Assembly (NCBI GenBank): GCA_963791575.1
Contig: CAWBSY010000011.1
Location: 496,001 to 560,000 of the forward strand
Length of the DNA: 64,000 nucleotides
Direction of reading: 5' to 3'
From: JAOAPG01 sp963791575
Lineage (GTDB): Bacteria; Acidobacteriota; Terriglobia; Terriglobales; Acidobacteriaceae
Both the position numbers and the translations under genes were made by a program. The first letter of the stretch is position 1. Each line of letters opens with the position of its first letter. Positions 24,047 through 34,861 of this stretch are shown in pieces. The notes below the pieces were generated by a model. The model was not told the DNA's origin. It was given only the letters and a program-made list of their open reading frames with translations, and did not search any database.

Positions 24047-24421
24047 TTATTGCACATGGATCGTCTTGCCGTCAGGGTCGAGCGTACCTTTGATGCGAAC
24101 CTGTTTGCCTTCATATTTCTGTGCGAGTTCCTGATGATCGATAGTGTACGAGTTGCCGCTGGCGTCTTGTAGTACATATACATTGCCCGCCTTCGCGATG
24201 GTACCTGTAAACGTCTGGCTTCCCGTCTGGGATGATTGGGTCTGAGAATCGGGTGCCGCTTGTCCAGGTTGATTTGGCATCTGCCCTGGCTGTTGGGCTT
24301 GTGGCGTCGGCTGGCTGGGATTCTGATCCGATTGCTGCGCGTCGAGATGACCTGACAAGATCAAGGAGAAGAGTAGCGCCAGCGAAACCAGCAACCACGA
24401 AGAGCGTGTCCGTTTGTCCAT
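24047..24421 (-). CDS. secreted DUF5818-like small domain protein
   Basis: ATG 24421 gives MDKRTRSSWLLVSLALLFSL, a signal peptide ending near HLDAQQ. A low-complexity Gln/Pro linker follows (about residues 25-65). The C-terminal module has FTGTIAKAGNVYVLQDASGN and YEGKQVRIKGTLDPDGKTIH, an OB-like fold seen in short exported acidobacterial proteins. The longer frame from 24475 adds 18 residues before the signal peptide and is less likely. Function is unknown; it is probably periplasmic. Confidence 0.7.
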   Translation of the reverse strand: MDKRTRSSWLLVSLALLFSLILSGHLDAQQSDQNPSQPTPQAQQPGQMPNQPGQAAPDSQTQSSQTGSQTFTGTIAKAGNVYVLQDASGNSYTIDHQELAQKYEGKQVRIKGTLDPDGKTIHVQ

Positions 24422-24475
24422 GGAATCCTCCGAGAGATATTGTGCTCCGAAGCTATTTAGCAAGATCCCTGCCAA

Positions 24476-25004
24476 AATCTCCTAACCTATGCCGATTTAT
24501 CAAATGAGGAACATTGGCGTTTCGTTTGTGTGTTTTAACAGCGCAGAGTTTATCCCGCCCCAATCTCCCGAACGTCACTCCTCCTGAAGTTTTTCCCGGA
24601 AAATACAGAGAACTCCGTAGAAAGAGGCTGTTTCAAACTTGCACCCTGAGGTAGAGGCGCGCAATATTTTCCCGGTAACCTGCTCTAGGTACATTCTTGA
24701 GCTAGCATCAAGTTAAGAACAATAAAGTCAAGAACAATACGAAAACACCAAGGAGTTGTTGCTTTGGTATAACAGCTTCGGAGAATATCGCGGACACTAT
24801 CACTTCTTCATCTCTTCGTCTTAATTCTTAAGTTACTGTTGGTCGTGCTGGACGGCTTCAGCTTGCGGGGAGAACCTTGTCGGTCGCACATTAGACGAGT
24901 TGGTCCAATTTTTGAAGGAACATATTCGGCAAAACTAAAAGCTAGCCGGAGATGAGTTTCCGGGGCTTCGGTGGCGTGTGCCTCCGCGCTATAATGGCGC
25001 ACGA
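24476..25004. other. intergenic region upstream of the kinase cluster
   Basis: About 530 bases with no credible ORF or RNA. A near-repeat (GTTAAGAACAATAAA / AGTCAAGAACAATAC) lies around 24712-24740. A clear -10 TATAAT sits at 24990-24995, directly before kinase 1. Confidence 0.4.
24990..24995 (+). promoter_or_regulatory. -10 element of kinase 1 (possibly leaderless)
   Basis: TATAATGG with only 9 bases between it and ATG 25005. No good -35 is visible at 16-18 bases. The flanking words resemble those before kinase 2. Confidence 0.45.
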
Positions 25005-27569
25005 ATGGCTCTCACCGCAGGCACGAAACTCGGACCTTATGAAATTGGATCGCTGCTCGGTGCTGGCGGTATGGGAGAGGTGTATCGCGCACGAGACGCA
25101 CGGCTCAACCGCGATGTTGCGATCAAGATTCTGCCCACGTCTTTTTCCACCGATCCGGACCGCTTGCAGCGTTTTGCGCAGGAATCCCGCGCCGCTGCCG
25201 CCCTGAACCATCCCAACATTCTTTCGATCCATGACATCGGGGACGCCCATGGCGCGCCGTACGTAGTCTCCGAACTGCTGGAAGGCGAGACGCTGCGCGA
25301 TCGCCTGCGGAATGGTCCACTATCTTCGCGTAAAGCTATCGAGTATGCGCAGCAGATCGTTAGCGGTTTGGCCGCAGCTCACGAGAAAAACATTGTCCAT
25401 CGCGACCTGAAGCCCGAGAACATTTTCATCACTAAAGATGGACGCGCTAAGATTCTCGATTTCGGACTGGCCAAGCTCATCCGTTCCGAAGCCGACACAT
25501 CCGGAGATGCGCCAACGCAGCAAGTCGGTACCGACGCCGGCATTGTCATGGGCACGGTGGGTTACATGTCGCCCGAGCAGGTTCGCGGCAAACCTGCGGA
25601 TCACGCTCTGACATTTTCGCTTTCGGCGCCATTCTCTACGAAATGCTTTCCGGCAAGCGCGCTTTCCATGGGGATTCTGCCGCCGAGACGATGAGCGCAA
25701 TTCTCAAAGAAGATCCGCCCGAGCTCACCGAAACCAACCGCAATGTTTCGCCCGCGCTCGAACGCATTGTCCGCCACTGCCTGGAGAAAAATCCGGCCGA
25801 GCGCTTTCACTCTGCACGAGATGTGGGCTTCAATCTAGAAGCCCTCACGGATATCTCGAGCTCCAGCCGCGGCGGGCTCCGAGCTTTGCCGGAAGAACGA
25901 GTTGCCAGTCGTTGGCTCCTGCCTGCGCTCGGAAGCTTGTTCTTACTGGCTTCTTGGGCTGCCATTTATCATTTCGCTCGCCGCGGAGCCCTAGCCAATC
26001 CTACTTTCCATGAAATCACCTTTCGCAACGGCACCATCTGGGACGCCCGCTTCGCGCCGGACGGCGAAAGTATTATCTATGGTGCAGCCTGGGAAGGGAC
26101 AGCCGCAAGAGATTTTCTCGACCCGTTTCGATAGTTCTGACTCGCGCTCGGTCGGCCTGCCGTCCGCCCAGATTCTTTCCATCTCTTCGAAAGGCGAGAT
26201 GGCGATCTCTCTGCATCCCGTGGATGTCATTGCTTTTGGACAGGCGGGCACTCTGGCGCGGGTTCCACTCGCTGGTGGAGCGCCGCGTGAGGTACTCGAT
26301 AATGTCCTTTGGGCCGATTGGACACCCGATGGCCAGTCTCTAGCGGTCATTCGTTCGAGTACGAACGCAATTACTGACTTGGAATTTCCGCCAGGAAATG
26401 TGATTTATGCGCCGCACGGCTGGGTCGGCAATGTGCGCTTTTCTCCGCGCGGAGATTTCTTGGCCATAGCCGATCATGTGGTAGGCGGCGACGATGGCCG
26501 CGTCGTCATCATCGACGCGCATGGAACTCGGAAAGCCAGCTCGTCGTTCTACTCGAGTGTCGAGGGACTCGCCTGGAGCTCGAATGGCAATGAAGTCTGG
26601 TTCTCCGCGATTCCCGGCGGATCCGCACGCGCGATTTATGCGCTGGACCTGTCTGGCAAGGAGCGTCTCATCTATCGCTCGCCTGGCGGTCTGACCATCC
26701 ACGATATCAGTCGGACCGGTCTTGTTCTGTTAACTGCCGATAAAGCTCGCGTCAGTATGTCCGCGCTCCCGCCCGGCGAGACTCGCGAACGCAGCCTCTC
26801 CTGGTTCGACTGGTCTCTGCTTGGGGACATGTCTGCGGACGGCAAGACCATTATTTTTTCCGAGACCGGCGAAGCTGTTGGCTCAAACTACAGTATCTTT
26901 CTGCGTAAGACCGATGGCTCGCCCGCTGTCCGGCTCGGCGACGGCGCCCACGGCACTCTTTCTCCCGATGGCCGGTGGGTTGTGGCTGAGGTCGGAGCTC
27001 CTCCGAAGCTAATGCTTTTGCCAACCGGCGTTGGCGAGCCCCGGCAGCTCACAGACAACAAGGACGACCACCTTTTGGGTGATTGGTTGCCAGACAGTAA
27101 GTCATTCGTGTTCTCCGCTGCAGAGTCTGGCCATCCCCGTCGCAGTTATCTTGTCGACATTCAAGGTGGTTCCCCCCGAACGCTCACACCCGAGAACACC
27201 TACGGAAGCTTTGTTACCCCTGACGGAAAGTTTTTGTTGGCTATGGATGCGGACCGTCAGCGTTGGCTTTACCCCATTGCCGGGGGACAACCGGAGAGGC
27301 TAATCATTACTCCAGATCCTAATCAGCGCGTCGTCGGATTTTTGGCCGATGGCAAGAGCGTGCTGATGCGTACGCGCTCTGTACCTGTCCATGTAACTCG
27401 GATTGATCTCGCCACCGGACACAGCGAGCCCTGGAAAGACATCGTTCCCGCCGATCCGGCCGGCGTGCAAAGCATTCCTAGCCTGAGATTCAGCGCCGAC
27501 GGTAAGTCGTATGCATACTCGGTCGGGCGCATCCTTTCTGATCTTTATGTTGTCGATGGCTTGAAGTGA
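25005..27569 (+). CDS. Ser/Thr protein kinase with C-terminal PD40-type propeller (two frameshifts)
   Basis: A Hanks-type kinase of about 855 codons. Glycine loop GAGGMG at 19-24, Lys41 (VAIK), HRDLKPEN at 132-139 and DFG at 152-154. After the kinase domain comes a membrane helix (WLLPALGSLFLLASWAAIYHF). An extracytoplasmic beta-propeller follows with repeated SPDGRWV/ADGKSY turns, as in TolB/PD40 repeats. Breaks: near 25600 a missing base turns HRSDIFAFGAILYEM into another frame; near 26098 an extra base separates GAAWEG from QPQEIFSTRFD. Pieces are 25005-25600, 25600-26098 and 26098-27569. It probably senses an external signal and phosphorylates cytoplasmic targets. Confidence 0.85.
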
Positions 27570-27637
27570 TTGACCTTCGGCGTAACACGCCGCGATAACG
27601 ATCCGACTGAGAATCGCGGCAGTGTGCTGTGTAAGAC

Positions 27638-27643
27638 TATAAT
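27638..27643 (+). promoter_or_regulatory. -10 element of kinase 2
   Basis: TATAATTG followed by 15 bases to ATG 27659. The context (ctataatNGCGC...acGCGAATG) resembles the kinase 1 upstream region. Confidence 0.45.
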
Positions 27644-27658
27644 TGCGCGCACACGCGA

Positions 27659-30385
27659 ATGACCCTCACCGCTGGCACGAAACTCGGCCCCTACGAAATC
27701 GTCTCACCGCTCGGTGCTGGTGGCATGGGAGAAGTGTATCGCGCAAAGGACACGCGACTTGACCGGACCGTCGCGATCAAAATTCTGCCTTCACACCTTT
27801 CCGATAATCCCGAAGCAAAACAGCGCTTCGAGCGTGAAGCTCGTTCGATCTCCTCTTTAAATCATCCGCACATTTGCGTGCTGCACGATGTGGGCAGCCA
27901 GGACGGAATCAATTACCTGGTCATGGAGTATGTGCAGGGCGAGACTCTGGAAACGCGGCTGCAGAAAGGTCCATTGCCTATAAAACAGGCGCTCGAGTGC
28001 GGCGAGCAGATTTGCGACGCTCTGGAAAAAGCGCATCGGGCCGGCATTGTGCACCGTGACCTCAAGCCGGGAAATATCATGCTTACCGCATCGGGAGCCA
28101 AGCTGCTCGATTTTGGGTTGGCGAAACCGACTGCGGCAATGCTTGGTGCTCGCGCCGTCAGCGATAAAGGACAGCTGACGCCATCTACGCCGACCATGAA
28201 TTTCTCGGCTCTAAGTGCATCGCCGGGAAAGCTCACCCAGCAAGGAACTATCGTCGGCACGTTCCAGTACATGGCGCCCGAGGTGCTGCAAGGACAAGAA
28301 GCGGATGCGCGCAGCGATATCTTCAGCTTCGGCGCCGTGCTCTACGAGATGTTGACAGGTAAGCACGCGTTTGAAGGCAAGAGCCAGATCTCGGTCGCCT
28401 CGGCCATCCTGGAAAAAGATCCGGAGCCGATTTCGAAAATTCAGCCAATGGCACCGATTGGCCTTGATCATGTGGTCCTCGACTGTCTAGCGAAGGAGCC
28501 GGACTCGCGCTGGCAAAGCGCAGCCGACATCGCGCGGGAGTTGCGCTGGATTGGAAGCGGCAGCTCGGGCGTTAGTCCCTTCCCATTGGTTGCTCCGCGC
28601 CGCCGACTGCGTGAGCGTCTGCTTTGGGCTGCGGTAATCATAGGATTGCTGGCGGTTCTTTCCTGGTCGATCTTGCGGCAAGGAGAGCCGGCGCGAACCG
28701 TGCGCTCCTACTTGCCTCCACCCGCAGAAGCAGGCTTCGATTTTACTGGTGACTTATCGGGTCCGCCGATAATCACAGCTGACGGCACGGCCATCGCTTT
28801 CTGTGCTCGTACGCAAAAAGATCCAGATTCTATATGGGTGCAATCTCTTGGTGAATTGGCCGCAAAGAAACTGGAAGGTACTACCGGCGCTTCCTTCCCT
28901 TTCTGGTCGGCGGACGGGAAATTTATTGGCTTCTTTGCCGACGGCCACTTGAAGAAAATTCCCGCAGCCGGCGGGCCGGTTACTGATCTTGCCGAAACGA
29001 CCAATCCTCGAGGAGGCTCATGGAATCAGGACAATGTCATCGTCTACGAGCCCGACTATCGCGATACTTTGTGGCGCATCAATGCTTCCGGCGGAACTCC
29101 GGTACGCCTGACTAAGTTTGAAGCAGGCAAGCACACAACCCATCGCTGGCCCAGGTTCCTGCCTGATGGAAAGCACTTTTTGTTTTTTGCGACCAATCAC
29201 TCAGGCGGATCGGAACAAGGCATCTATTTCGGATCACTTGAGGATGGGACATACAAGCACGTGCTCGCTGCGGATTCCGATGCGCAATATGCTTCAGGTT
29301 ATCTGCTTTACCATCTTCAGTCGGAATTACTGGCGCAGAAATTCGATCCGACAACTGGCGTTGTATCCGGTGATCCTGTGCTGGTGGCCAACATGGTGGA
29401 ATACGATTCGGGCACGTGGCACACGACATTTGCGGCGAGTCAGAAGGGTCTCCTAATCTACGAACCGGGATCGAAAATACTGGGAACGGATCTTCTCTGG
29501 CTTGATCACACCGGGAAGACGGTGCGGCAAGTGGCGGAACGAGCATTCTATAAAGGCAGTGGCCAGCTTTCTCCAGATGGCAAACGGCTGGCAACATCGG
29601 TAGGAGATCCGCAAGCCGATATCTGGGTGTTCGACCTGGTTCGTGGAACGCGCACACGTCTTACATTTGGGGGAGCCACGTACCTCATGCCGTCCTGGTC
29701 AGCGGACGGACAGCGGGTGATCTATGTAAGGCAGAACGGCACGACACTGGTTTCGGGCACCTCGATCCGCGCGCGTCTCGCCAACGGCGGTGGCCAAGAA
29801 GAAGTCCTGATGGAGGGCGATCCTTTGGCGCAATCGCGAACATTGACAATGCCACAGTTATCGTCGGATGGCCGCTACCTCGTCCACATGGAGCAGAACG
29901 GTCCAGTGGCTGGCGTGTGGGCGATGCCCACGACGGGCGACAAGAAGCCATTCCCCATAGTCCAACCCGAGACTCAACAGTCGAGGATCGTTCAATTCCG
30001 CCTTTCTCCCGACGCACGCTGGCTGGCTTACAGTTGTACCGAGTCAGGGCGAGAGGAAGTTTATGTCACGCACTTCCCGAGCGGCGCTGGCCGATGGCAG
30101 ATTTCGCAGGCTGGAGGGACATTTCCAGCATGGCGGGCAGACGGCAAGGAGATATACTACGCCGGCATCGATAGTTTGCTGCACGTTGCCGCGGTAAATC
30201 CAAAGAGCGAAGAATTCGAATTCTATCCAGTGCGGACGCTGTTCCAAGTTAACTACGTCAACCCAATTGGAACCCCATACGACGTTGCGCCAGATGGCCA
30301 GCATTTTGTCTTCGCCACATACCCAGGAAGCCTCTCTACACCGCTGGTGCTGGTCACGAACTGGACGGCGGACCTTAAGAAATAA
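27659..30385 (+). CDS. Ser/Thr protein kinase with C-terminal PD40-type propeller
   Basis: An intact 908-residue paralogue of kinase 1. Glycine loop GAGGMG at 19-24, Lys41, HRDLKPGN at 132-139 and DFG at 151-153. A membrane helix follows (LLWAAVIIGLLAVLSWSIL, about residues 322-340). Then comes a propeller with turns such as WSADGKFIGFFADG, LSPDGKRLATSVGDPQADIW and LSPDARWLAYSC. The first 30 residues are almost the same as kinase 1 (TLTAGTKLGPYEI), which indicates tandem duplication. Kinase in the cytoplasm, propeller outside; the ligand is unknown. Confidence 0.93.
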   Translation: MTLTAGTKLGPYEIVSPLGAGGMGEVYRAKDTRLDRTVAIKILPSHLSDNPEAKQRFEREARSISSLNHPHICVLHDVGSQDGINYLVMEYVQGETLETRLQKGPLPIKQALECGEQICDALEKAHRAGIVHRDLKPGNIMLTASGAKLLDFGLAKPTAAMLGARAVSDKGQLTPSTPTMNFSALSASPGKLTQQGTIVGTFQYMAPEVLQGQEADARSDIFSFGAVLYEMLTGKHAFEGKSQISVASAILEKDPEPISKIQPMAPIGLDHVVLDCLAKEPDSRWQSAADIARELRWIGSGSSGVSPFPLVAPRRRLRERLLWAAVIIGLLAVLSWSILRQGEPARTVRSYLPPPAEAGFDFTGDLSGPPIITADGTAIAFCARTQKDPDSIWVQSLGELAAKKLEGTTGASFPFWSADGKFIGFFADGHLKKIPAAGGPVTDLAETTNPRGGSWNQDNVIVYEPDYRDTLWRINASGGTPVRLTKFEAGKHTTHRWPRFLPDGKHFLFFATNHSGGSEQGIYFGSLEDGTYKHVLAADSDAQYASGYLLYHLQSELLAQKFDPTTGVVSGDPVLVANMVEYDSGTWHTTFAASQKGLLIYEPGSKILGTDLLWLDHTGKTVRQVAERAFYKGSGQLSPDGKRLATSVGDPQADIWVFDLVRGTRTRLTFGGATYLMPSWSADGQRVIYVRQNGTTLVSGTSIRARLANGGGQEEVLMEGDPLAQSRTLTMPQLSSDGRYLVHMEQNGPVAGVWAMPTTGDKKPFPIVQPETQQSRIVQFRLSPDARWLAYSCTESGREEVYVTHFPSGAGRWQISQAGGTFPAWRADGKEIYYAGIDSLLHVAAVNPKSEEFEFYPVRTLFQVNYVNPIGTPYDVAPDGQHFVFATYPGSLSTPLVLVTNWTADLKK

Positions 30386-30571
30386 GTTCCGAGGCCGTTC
30401 CTTTGAAACAGGCGCTTACCAGTTTCGCCCGCGTTGACTTTCTTCGTTGCTGCAACCTAAGATGGCTCACCGCAATTCCGGCACTGGACGTTACAAAGGC
30501 AGGTCTCTACGAGCAATCAGATTTCCTCAAACGACGACGAAATCATTGGCACGTCCATTTCGCATTACCGA

Positions 30572-33541
30572 GTGATTGAAAAACTCGGTGGCGGCGGCAT
30601 GGGAGTGGTTTACAAAGCCGAAGATACGCGACTGGGCCGGTTTGTGGCCCTCAAGTTTCTTCCCGGCGATGTCATGGCCGATCAGCACCTGTTGAGCCGA
30701 TTCCGTCGCGAGGCGCAGGCCGCTTCCAGTCTTAATCATCCGAACATTTGCACCATCTACGACATCGGGGAGGAAAACGGTCGAGCTTTCATCGTAATGG
30801 AGTATCTGGATGGTCAGACGCTGAAGCATTTGATCGGCGATCGCCCACTCGAACTCGATTTGCTGATGACGATTGCAATTGATATTGCCGATGCGCTTGA
30901 AGCAGCGCATTCCAAGGGCATCGTGCATCGTGATATCAAGCCCGCGAATATCTTTATCACGGATCGCGCGCACGCCAAAATTCTCGATTTCGGACTGGCG
31001 AAAGTGGAGGCGGGGAGAGCTTCGTCTGGCGTGGGGGCGGACGATTTAACCGCCGGGGTCAGCCGTGAACACCTGACCAGTCCTGGTTCGGCTCTGGGCA
31101 CCGTCGCTTACATGTCTCCCGAACAGGTTCGAGGTAAGGCGCTCGATGCGCGGACGGACTTGTTTTCTTTTGGAGTCGTGCTCTATGAAATGGCGACTGG
31201 CGCGTTACCGTTTCATGGAGAAACTTCCGGGGTGATTTTCGATGGCATCATGAATCGGACGCCTGTGACTCCGGTGCGTTTGAATCCCAATCTGCCATTG
31301 AAGTTAGAAGACATCATTAATCGTGCGCTGGAGAAAGAGCGCGAACTGCGCTACCAGCACGCCTCAGACATCAAGTCGGAATTGCTGCGGCTAAAACGAG
31401 ATTTGGAAAGCAGGAAGAGGGGCTCGGGAGAAGAAATCTTGCGCGGGGAAGTTCAGCATAGCTCTGCCTCAGCAGGCTTGGCTTCCTATGAATCTTCTCG
31501 TAATGTGCCGCAGTCGATAGCTGATTCAGGGCGAGCAAGCGCTGTCGCGGTATCAGCGACGATTCCTGGGCGCGCTGCGCCGGGTTCCGGAGCTAAATCG
31601 CTTTGAAGTCGATGGCAAACATGGATAGCTGTGATTGTAATTGTCGTTGGGGTGGGAGTTGCTGGTTATCGTTACTGGCGCAGCTCACATGCGCTCCAGC
31701 TTACCGACAAAGACCAGCTCATTCTCGCGGATTTTACGAATCAAACCGGGGGTCAAGTTTTCATTCAATTTGAAGGAGGATTGCGATCCAACTTGAGCAG
31801 TCGCCTCTCATCCAACTGGTCAGCGACGCGGAGCTGCATAGTAATTTGCAATATCTGGGACAACCCAAAGATCAGAGAATCACCCCCGAGTTGGCGCAGC
31901 AGATTGGTCAGCGCCTCGGCGTGAAGGCTTTTCTCAATGGAACCATCTCCCCGATGGGCTCCTCATATGTCATTTCCATTAATGCAGTGAACTGCGCCAC
32001 CAGCGACGTCTTCGGACGCGAACAGATTACTGCGGCTGATAAGGCCGGAGTGCTAGCCGCCGTTTCCAGCGCGGCAACTGCGATGCGGGCTCGTTTGGGC
32101 GAATCTCTGGCGTCGATTCAAAAGCTATCAACTCCCTACACCAACGTGACCACGGCGTCGTTACAGGCCTTCCATGCGTTCTCGTTGGGAGAAGACCAGC
32201 ACCGTATGGGCCGCGATTTACCTGAAGCTGCATCTTTTTACGAAGAAGCGGTTCGACTGGATCGAAATTTCGCCATGGCTTATGCGCGCTTGGGCGCGGT
32301 GTATTCGGGGCAAGGCGCGGCTGTTAAAACCCTGGGGTACATGAAGAAAGCTTATGATCTGCGTGAACGCGTGACCGAACGCGAGCGCATGTACATTGAA
32401 TCGCTCTACGCAAATTTAGAATACGATCTTCCCAAGGCGCTGGAAGCATACAAGCTTTACGTGGCCACTTATCCGCGGGACGCGGCTGCCTGGAACAACA
32501 TGGCAATTGTGTATTCGAACCTGGGGGACCCTGAAGAGGCTGCACTAGACTTCGAGAAGACTTGGGAAATCGCAAAATGGGACAATGTCGCTGCGAGTAA
32601 TTCCGCGAGCATATTGCTTCAACTCGACCGGTTGGATGAGGCCGAGAAGTACACAAAGGAAGCCCGCGAGCAGGGTGGCGACGATGACATCTTGTATCAC
32701 GGAAATATGATGATCCGCGACTTTCTCAGGGGCCGTCCGGATTGGGAGAAGCAAGTGCAATGGGCGGCGGGCCGCGCAGACGGTTTTGGGTTAGAAGCAT
32801 GGGCTGGAAATATCAACTACTTCGCTGGCCGGATGCGAACGGCTGACCAACAATGGACGCAGGCAGGGGATCGTGCGCTTCAATTGCACCTGCCGGATTC
32901 TGGCCGGAAGCATGTACGCGCTCAAAGCGGTTCACGATTCGCTGATTTCGAACTGCGCTACCGCACGAGAAACCGCACATCGCGCTCTGACGCTCGATCA
33001 TTCGATAGCCACGGTGCCAGATGCCGCTCTCGCGCTGGCGTTTTGCGACGAGACTGGTCCGGCTTTGCAGGAGGCCGAGCGCCTGGCTAAAGCGGAGCCC
33101 CAGAACGCATTAATGAACGATGTTTATCTGCCGGAAATCAAAGCTGCGATTGCTATAGTGCAACATCATCCCGGCCAAGTCGCGGAATTGTTGACGCCAG
33201 CTTCCTCTTATGCTCTTGCCTCCAAGATTCCTCAGCTTTTGGGACTCGCATCTTTGCAAGCCGGAAAATGGCAGCAAGCGGTCAATGACTTCCAGCCTGG
33301 AATTCGTTATCGAGGACTGGCATTGGAAGAGGCCGCGAGTGGTACAGGGCAAGGCCCTGATTATAGTCTCTGCCTGCTCGGAACAGCCCGCGCCCAATTG
33401 CATTTTGATAAGGCCGCAGCGACGCGCAGCTACCAGCAATTACTCGATATCTGGAAGACTGCCGATCCAGATTTCAAGCCTCTACAGGAAGCCAACGGAG
33501 TTCGCCGCACTGAATTAGGGAAATGTTTTGGTTCGCTTTAG
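30572..33541 (+). CDS. Ser/Thr protein kinase with C-terminal TPR region (stop and two frameshifts)
   Basis: The kinase domain has GGGGMGVVYKAED, VALKFLPGD, IVHRDIKPANIF and ILDFGLAKVEAG. In the same frame a TGA at 31604-31606 separates it from a membrane helix (WIAVIVIVVGVGVAGYRYW). A FADFTNQTG-like segment and TPRs follow (AASFYEEAVRLDRNFAMAYA, then AWNNMAIVYSNLGDPEEAAL). Frameshifts lie near 31784 and 32900, and the last frame ends with TELGKCFGSL. The GTG at 30572 starts inside the first kinase strand (HYRVIEKLGG). The frame is open upstream, but no ATG, GTG or TTG is found there, so the true start is uncertain. The downstream half corresponds to 31846-33090 and 32873-33541. Confidence 0.8.
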
Positions 33542-33552
33542 CTTCCCATCTT

Positions 33553-34680
33553 TCAAGGAACTTTTCGCCGCGCCAATCTATGGTGTGTCCGACGAAGCTT
33601 GCCAGCCACACTAATGCAGCCAATCAATCTCGTAGCGGGATTAACCACATCCAGCGCGTCACTTGTCGATCCTGCAAAGCTCCTCTTCCAACAACCAGTG
33701 CCATACACAAGCGTACTAATTCCGGTTGCGCCTAACAATGCCCATGACCAGATTGCGCCTTGGGATGCAATCAAGGCTAGTAATGCCCAGGGTAATCCGA
33801 AGGTGAATAGCAGGCCGACATATCCCCAAGGCCTTGAATCGCGGATGGTGCGTCCCCAGCGCAGCTGATGTGCGATGAATCCGCGAAGGTCATAGGCAGG
33901 AAGATACGTTTCAACTACTGTCTCTGACAACTTCACTTCGAGATCAAGAGCGGCAATACGGCTGCCGATCTGGTAATCATCGGCAAGATAGTCGACCAGT
34001 GCTTCGAAGCCGCCGATTTTCGCCAGGTCGCTACGGCGGAAAGCTAGTGTCGAACCGAGTCCGAATCGGATGCTTTCGAGGCTGCGCGCCGTGAGTACAC
34101 CGGGAGCAAAATCGGTACTGATTCCGAGAGACTCCAGCCGAGAACCGAGTGTCGGGCTTGCAACTCCTCGATAGAGGCAAGTTACTAATCCAATCTCGGG
34201 ATCCACGAGTGGAGGAACAACTTGTTTGAGGTAATCCGGTTCGACGCGAATGTCGCTGTCGTTTACTACAAGAAAATCATGGCCAGCTTCGGGCAGCATT
34301 TGCGCAAGATTGCTGACCTTGACGTTTGTACCCAGAATTTTTTCGCACTGAATAAGGCGAACTGTTTGTTCGGGAAATTCGCCTTTCAGGCGGCTTACGA
34401 GTTCGATCGCCGGATCATCTGGATCGCTGACGCCGAAGATGATTTCATACTCCGGATAGTTTTGCAGGCAATGGCTGCGGAGGCTTTCATACATCCCAGG
34501 ATCGGTGCCTTTGAGCGGCTTGAGAATTGAGACGGGAGGGGTTGGTGGACTGTTGTGTGCCGCATCCTGTTCACGCAGGAAGCTTGCAGCGCTCCAAAGA
34601 CAGATGAGGTAATAGGCGATGCTGCAGGTAGTGCCGAGGACGGCGATGATCTCGATGATGTTGGAGAGGAGATGAATCAT
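33553..34680 (-). CDS. hpnI: HpnI-like glycosyltransferase (hopanoid GlcNAc transfer), disrupted C-terminus
   Basis: A 375-residue GT2/GT21 enzyme resembling HpnI and ceramide glucosyltransferases. It has an N-terminal membrane helix, PVSILKPLKGTDP, a D-x-D-type FLVVNDSDIRV, the late LADDYQIG acid and the QLRWGRTIR motif. C-terminal membrane helices follow. HpnI adds N-acetylglucosamine to bacteriohopanetetrol at the membrane. After YGTGCW (near 33665) the frame is wrong. A neighbouring frame reads WMWLIPLRD, a TGA at 33624-33626, then LAALVWLASFVGHTIDWRGE, the expected family ending, and overlaps the convergent kinase 3 end. No other hpn genes are nearby. Confidence 0.83.
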   Translation of the reverse strand: MIHLLSNIIEIIAVLGTTCSIAYYLICLWSAASFLREQDAAHNSPPTPPVSILKPLKGTDPGMYESLRSHCLQNYPEYEIIFGVSDPDDPAIELVSRLKGEFPEQTVRLIQCEKILGTNVKVSNLAQMLPEAGHDFLVVNDSDIRVEPDYLKQVVPPLVDPEIGLVTCLYRGVASPTLGSRLESLGISTDFAPGVLTARSLESIRFGLGSTLAFRRSDLAKIGGFEALVDYLADDYQIGSRIAALDLEVKLSETVVETYLPAYDLRGFIAHQLRWGRTIRDSRPWGYVGLLFTFGLPWALLALIASQGAIWSWALLGATGISTLVYGTGCWKRSFAGSTSDALDVVNPATRLIGCISVAGKLRRTHHRLARRKVP

Positions 34681-34741
34681 TAGCGACAGGTGAGAGCAGG
34701 ATTCAGTCTAGCAAAGGGCGGTGTGTCGGAGCTTCGCGCGA

Positions 34742-34785
34742 GATGTCCCTCGCCCGGCTGAAGTGCGCCGGATCTTCGGGATGAC
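34742..34785 (-). repeat. GTCATCCCGA-type interspersed repeat, intergenic copy
   Basis: On the minus strand it reads GTCATCCCGAAGATCC, a GC-rich middle and GGGCGAGGGACAT. It shares both ends with the copy inside cca. Confidence 0.55.
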
Positions 34786-34849
34786 GTAATCTCAAGGGTA
34801 AGTGCGAACGACCGGCGACCAAAGGCCAGCGACGTCTTGCTTCATCCCA

Positions 34850-34855
34850 TATAAT
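34850..34855 (+). promoter_or_regulatory. -10 element of the RNase P RNA promoter
   Basis: TATAATGG ends 6 bases before the predicted 5' end of rnpB at 34862, a good fit for a start site. A matching -35 is not obvious at 16-18 bases. Confidence 0.55.
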
Positions 34856-34861
34856 GGTTCT

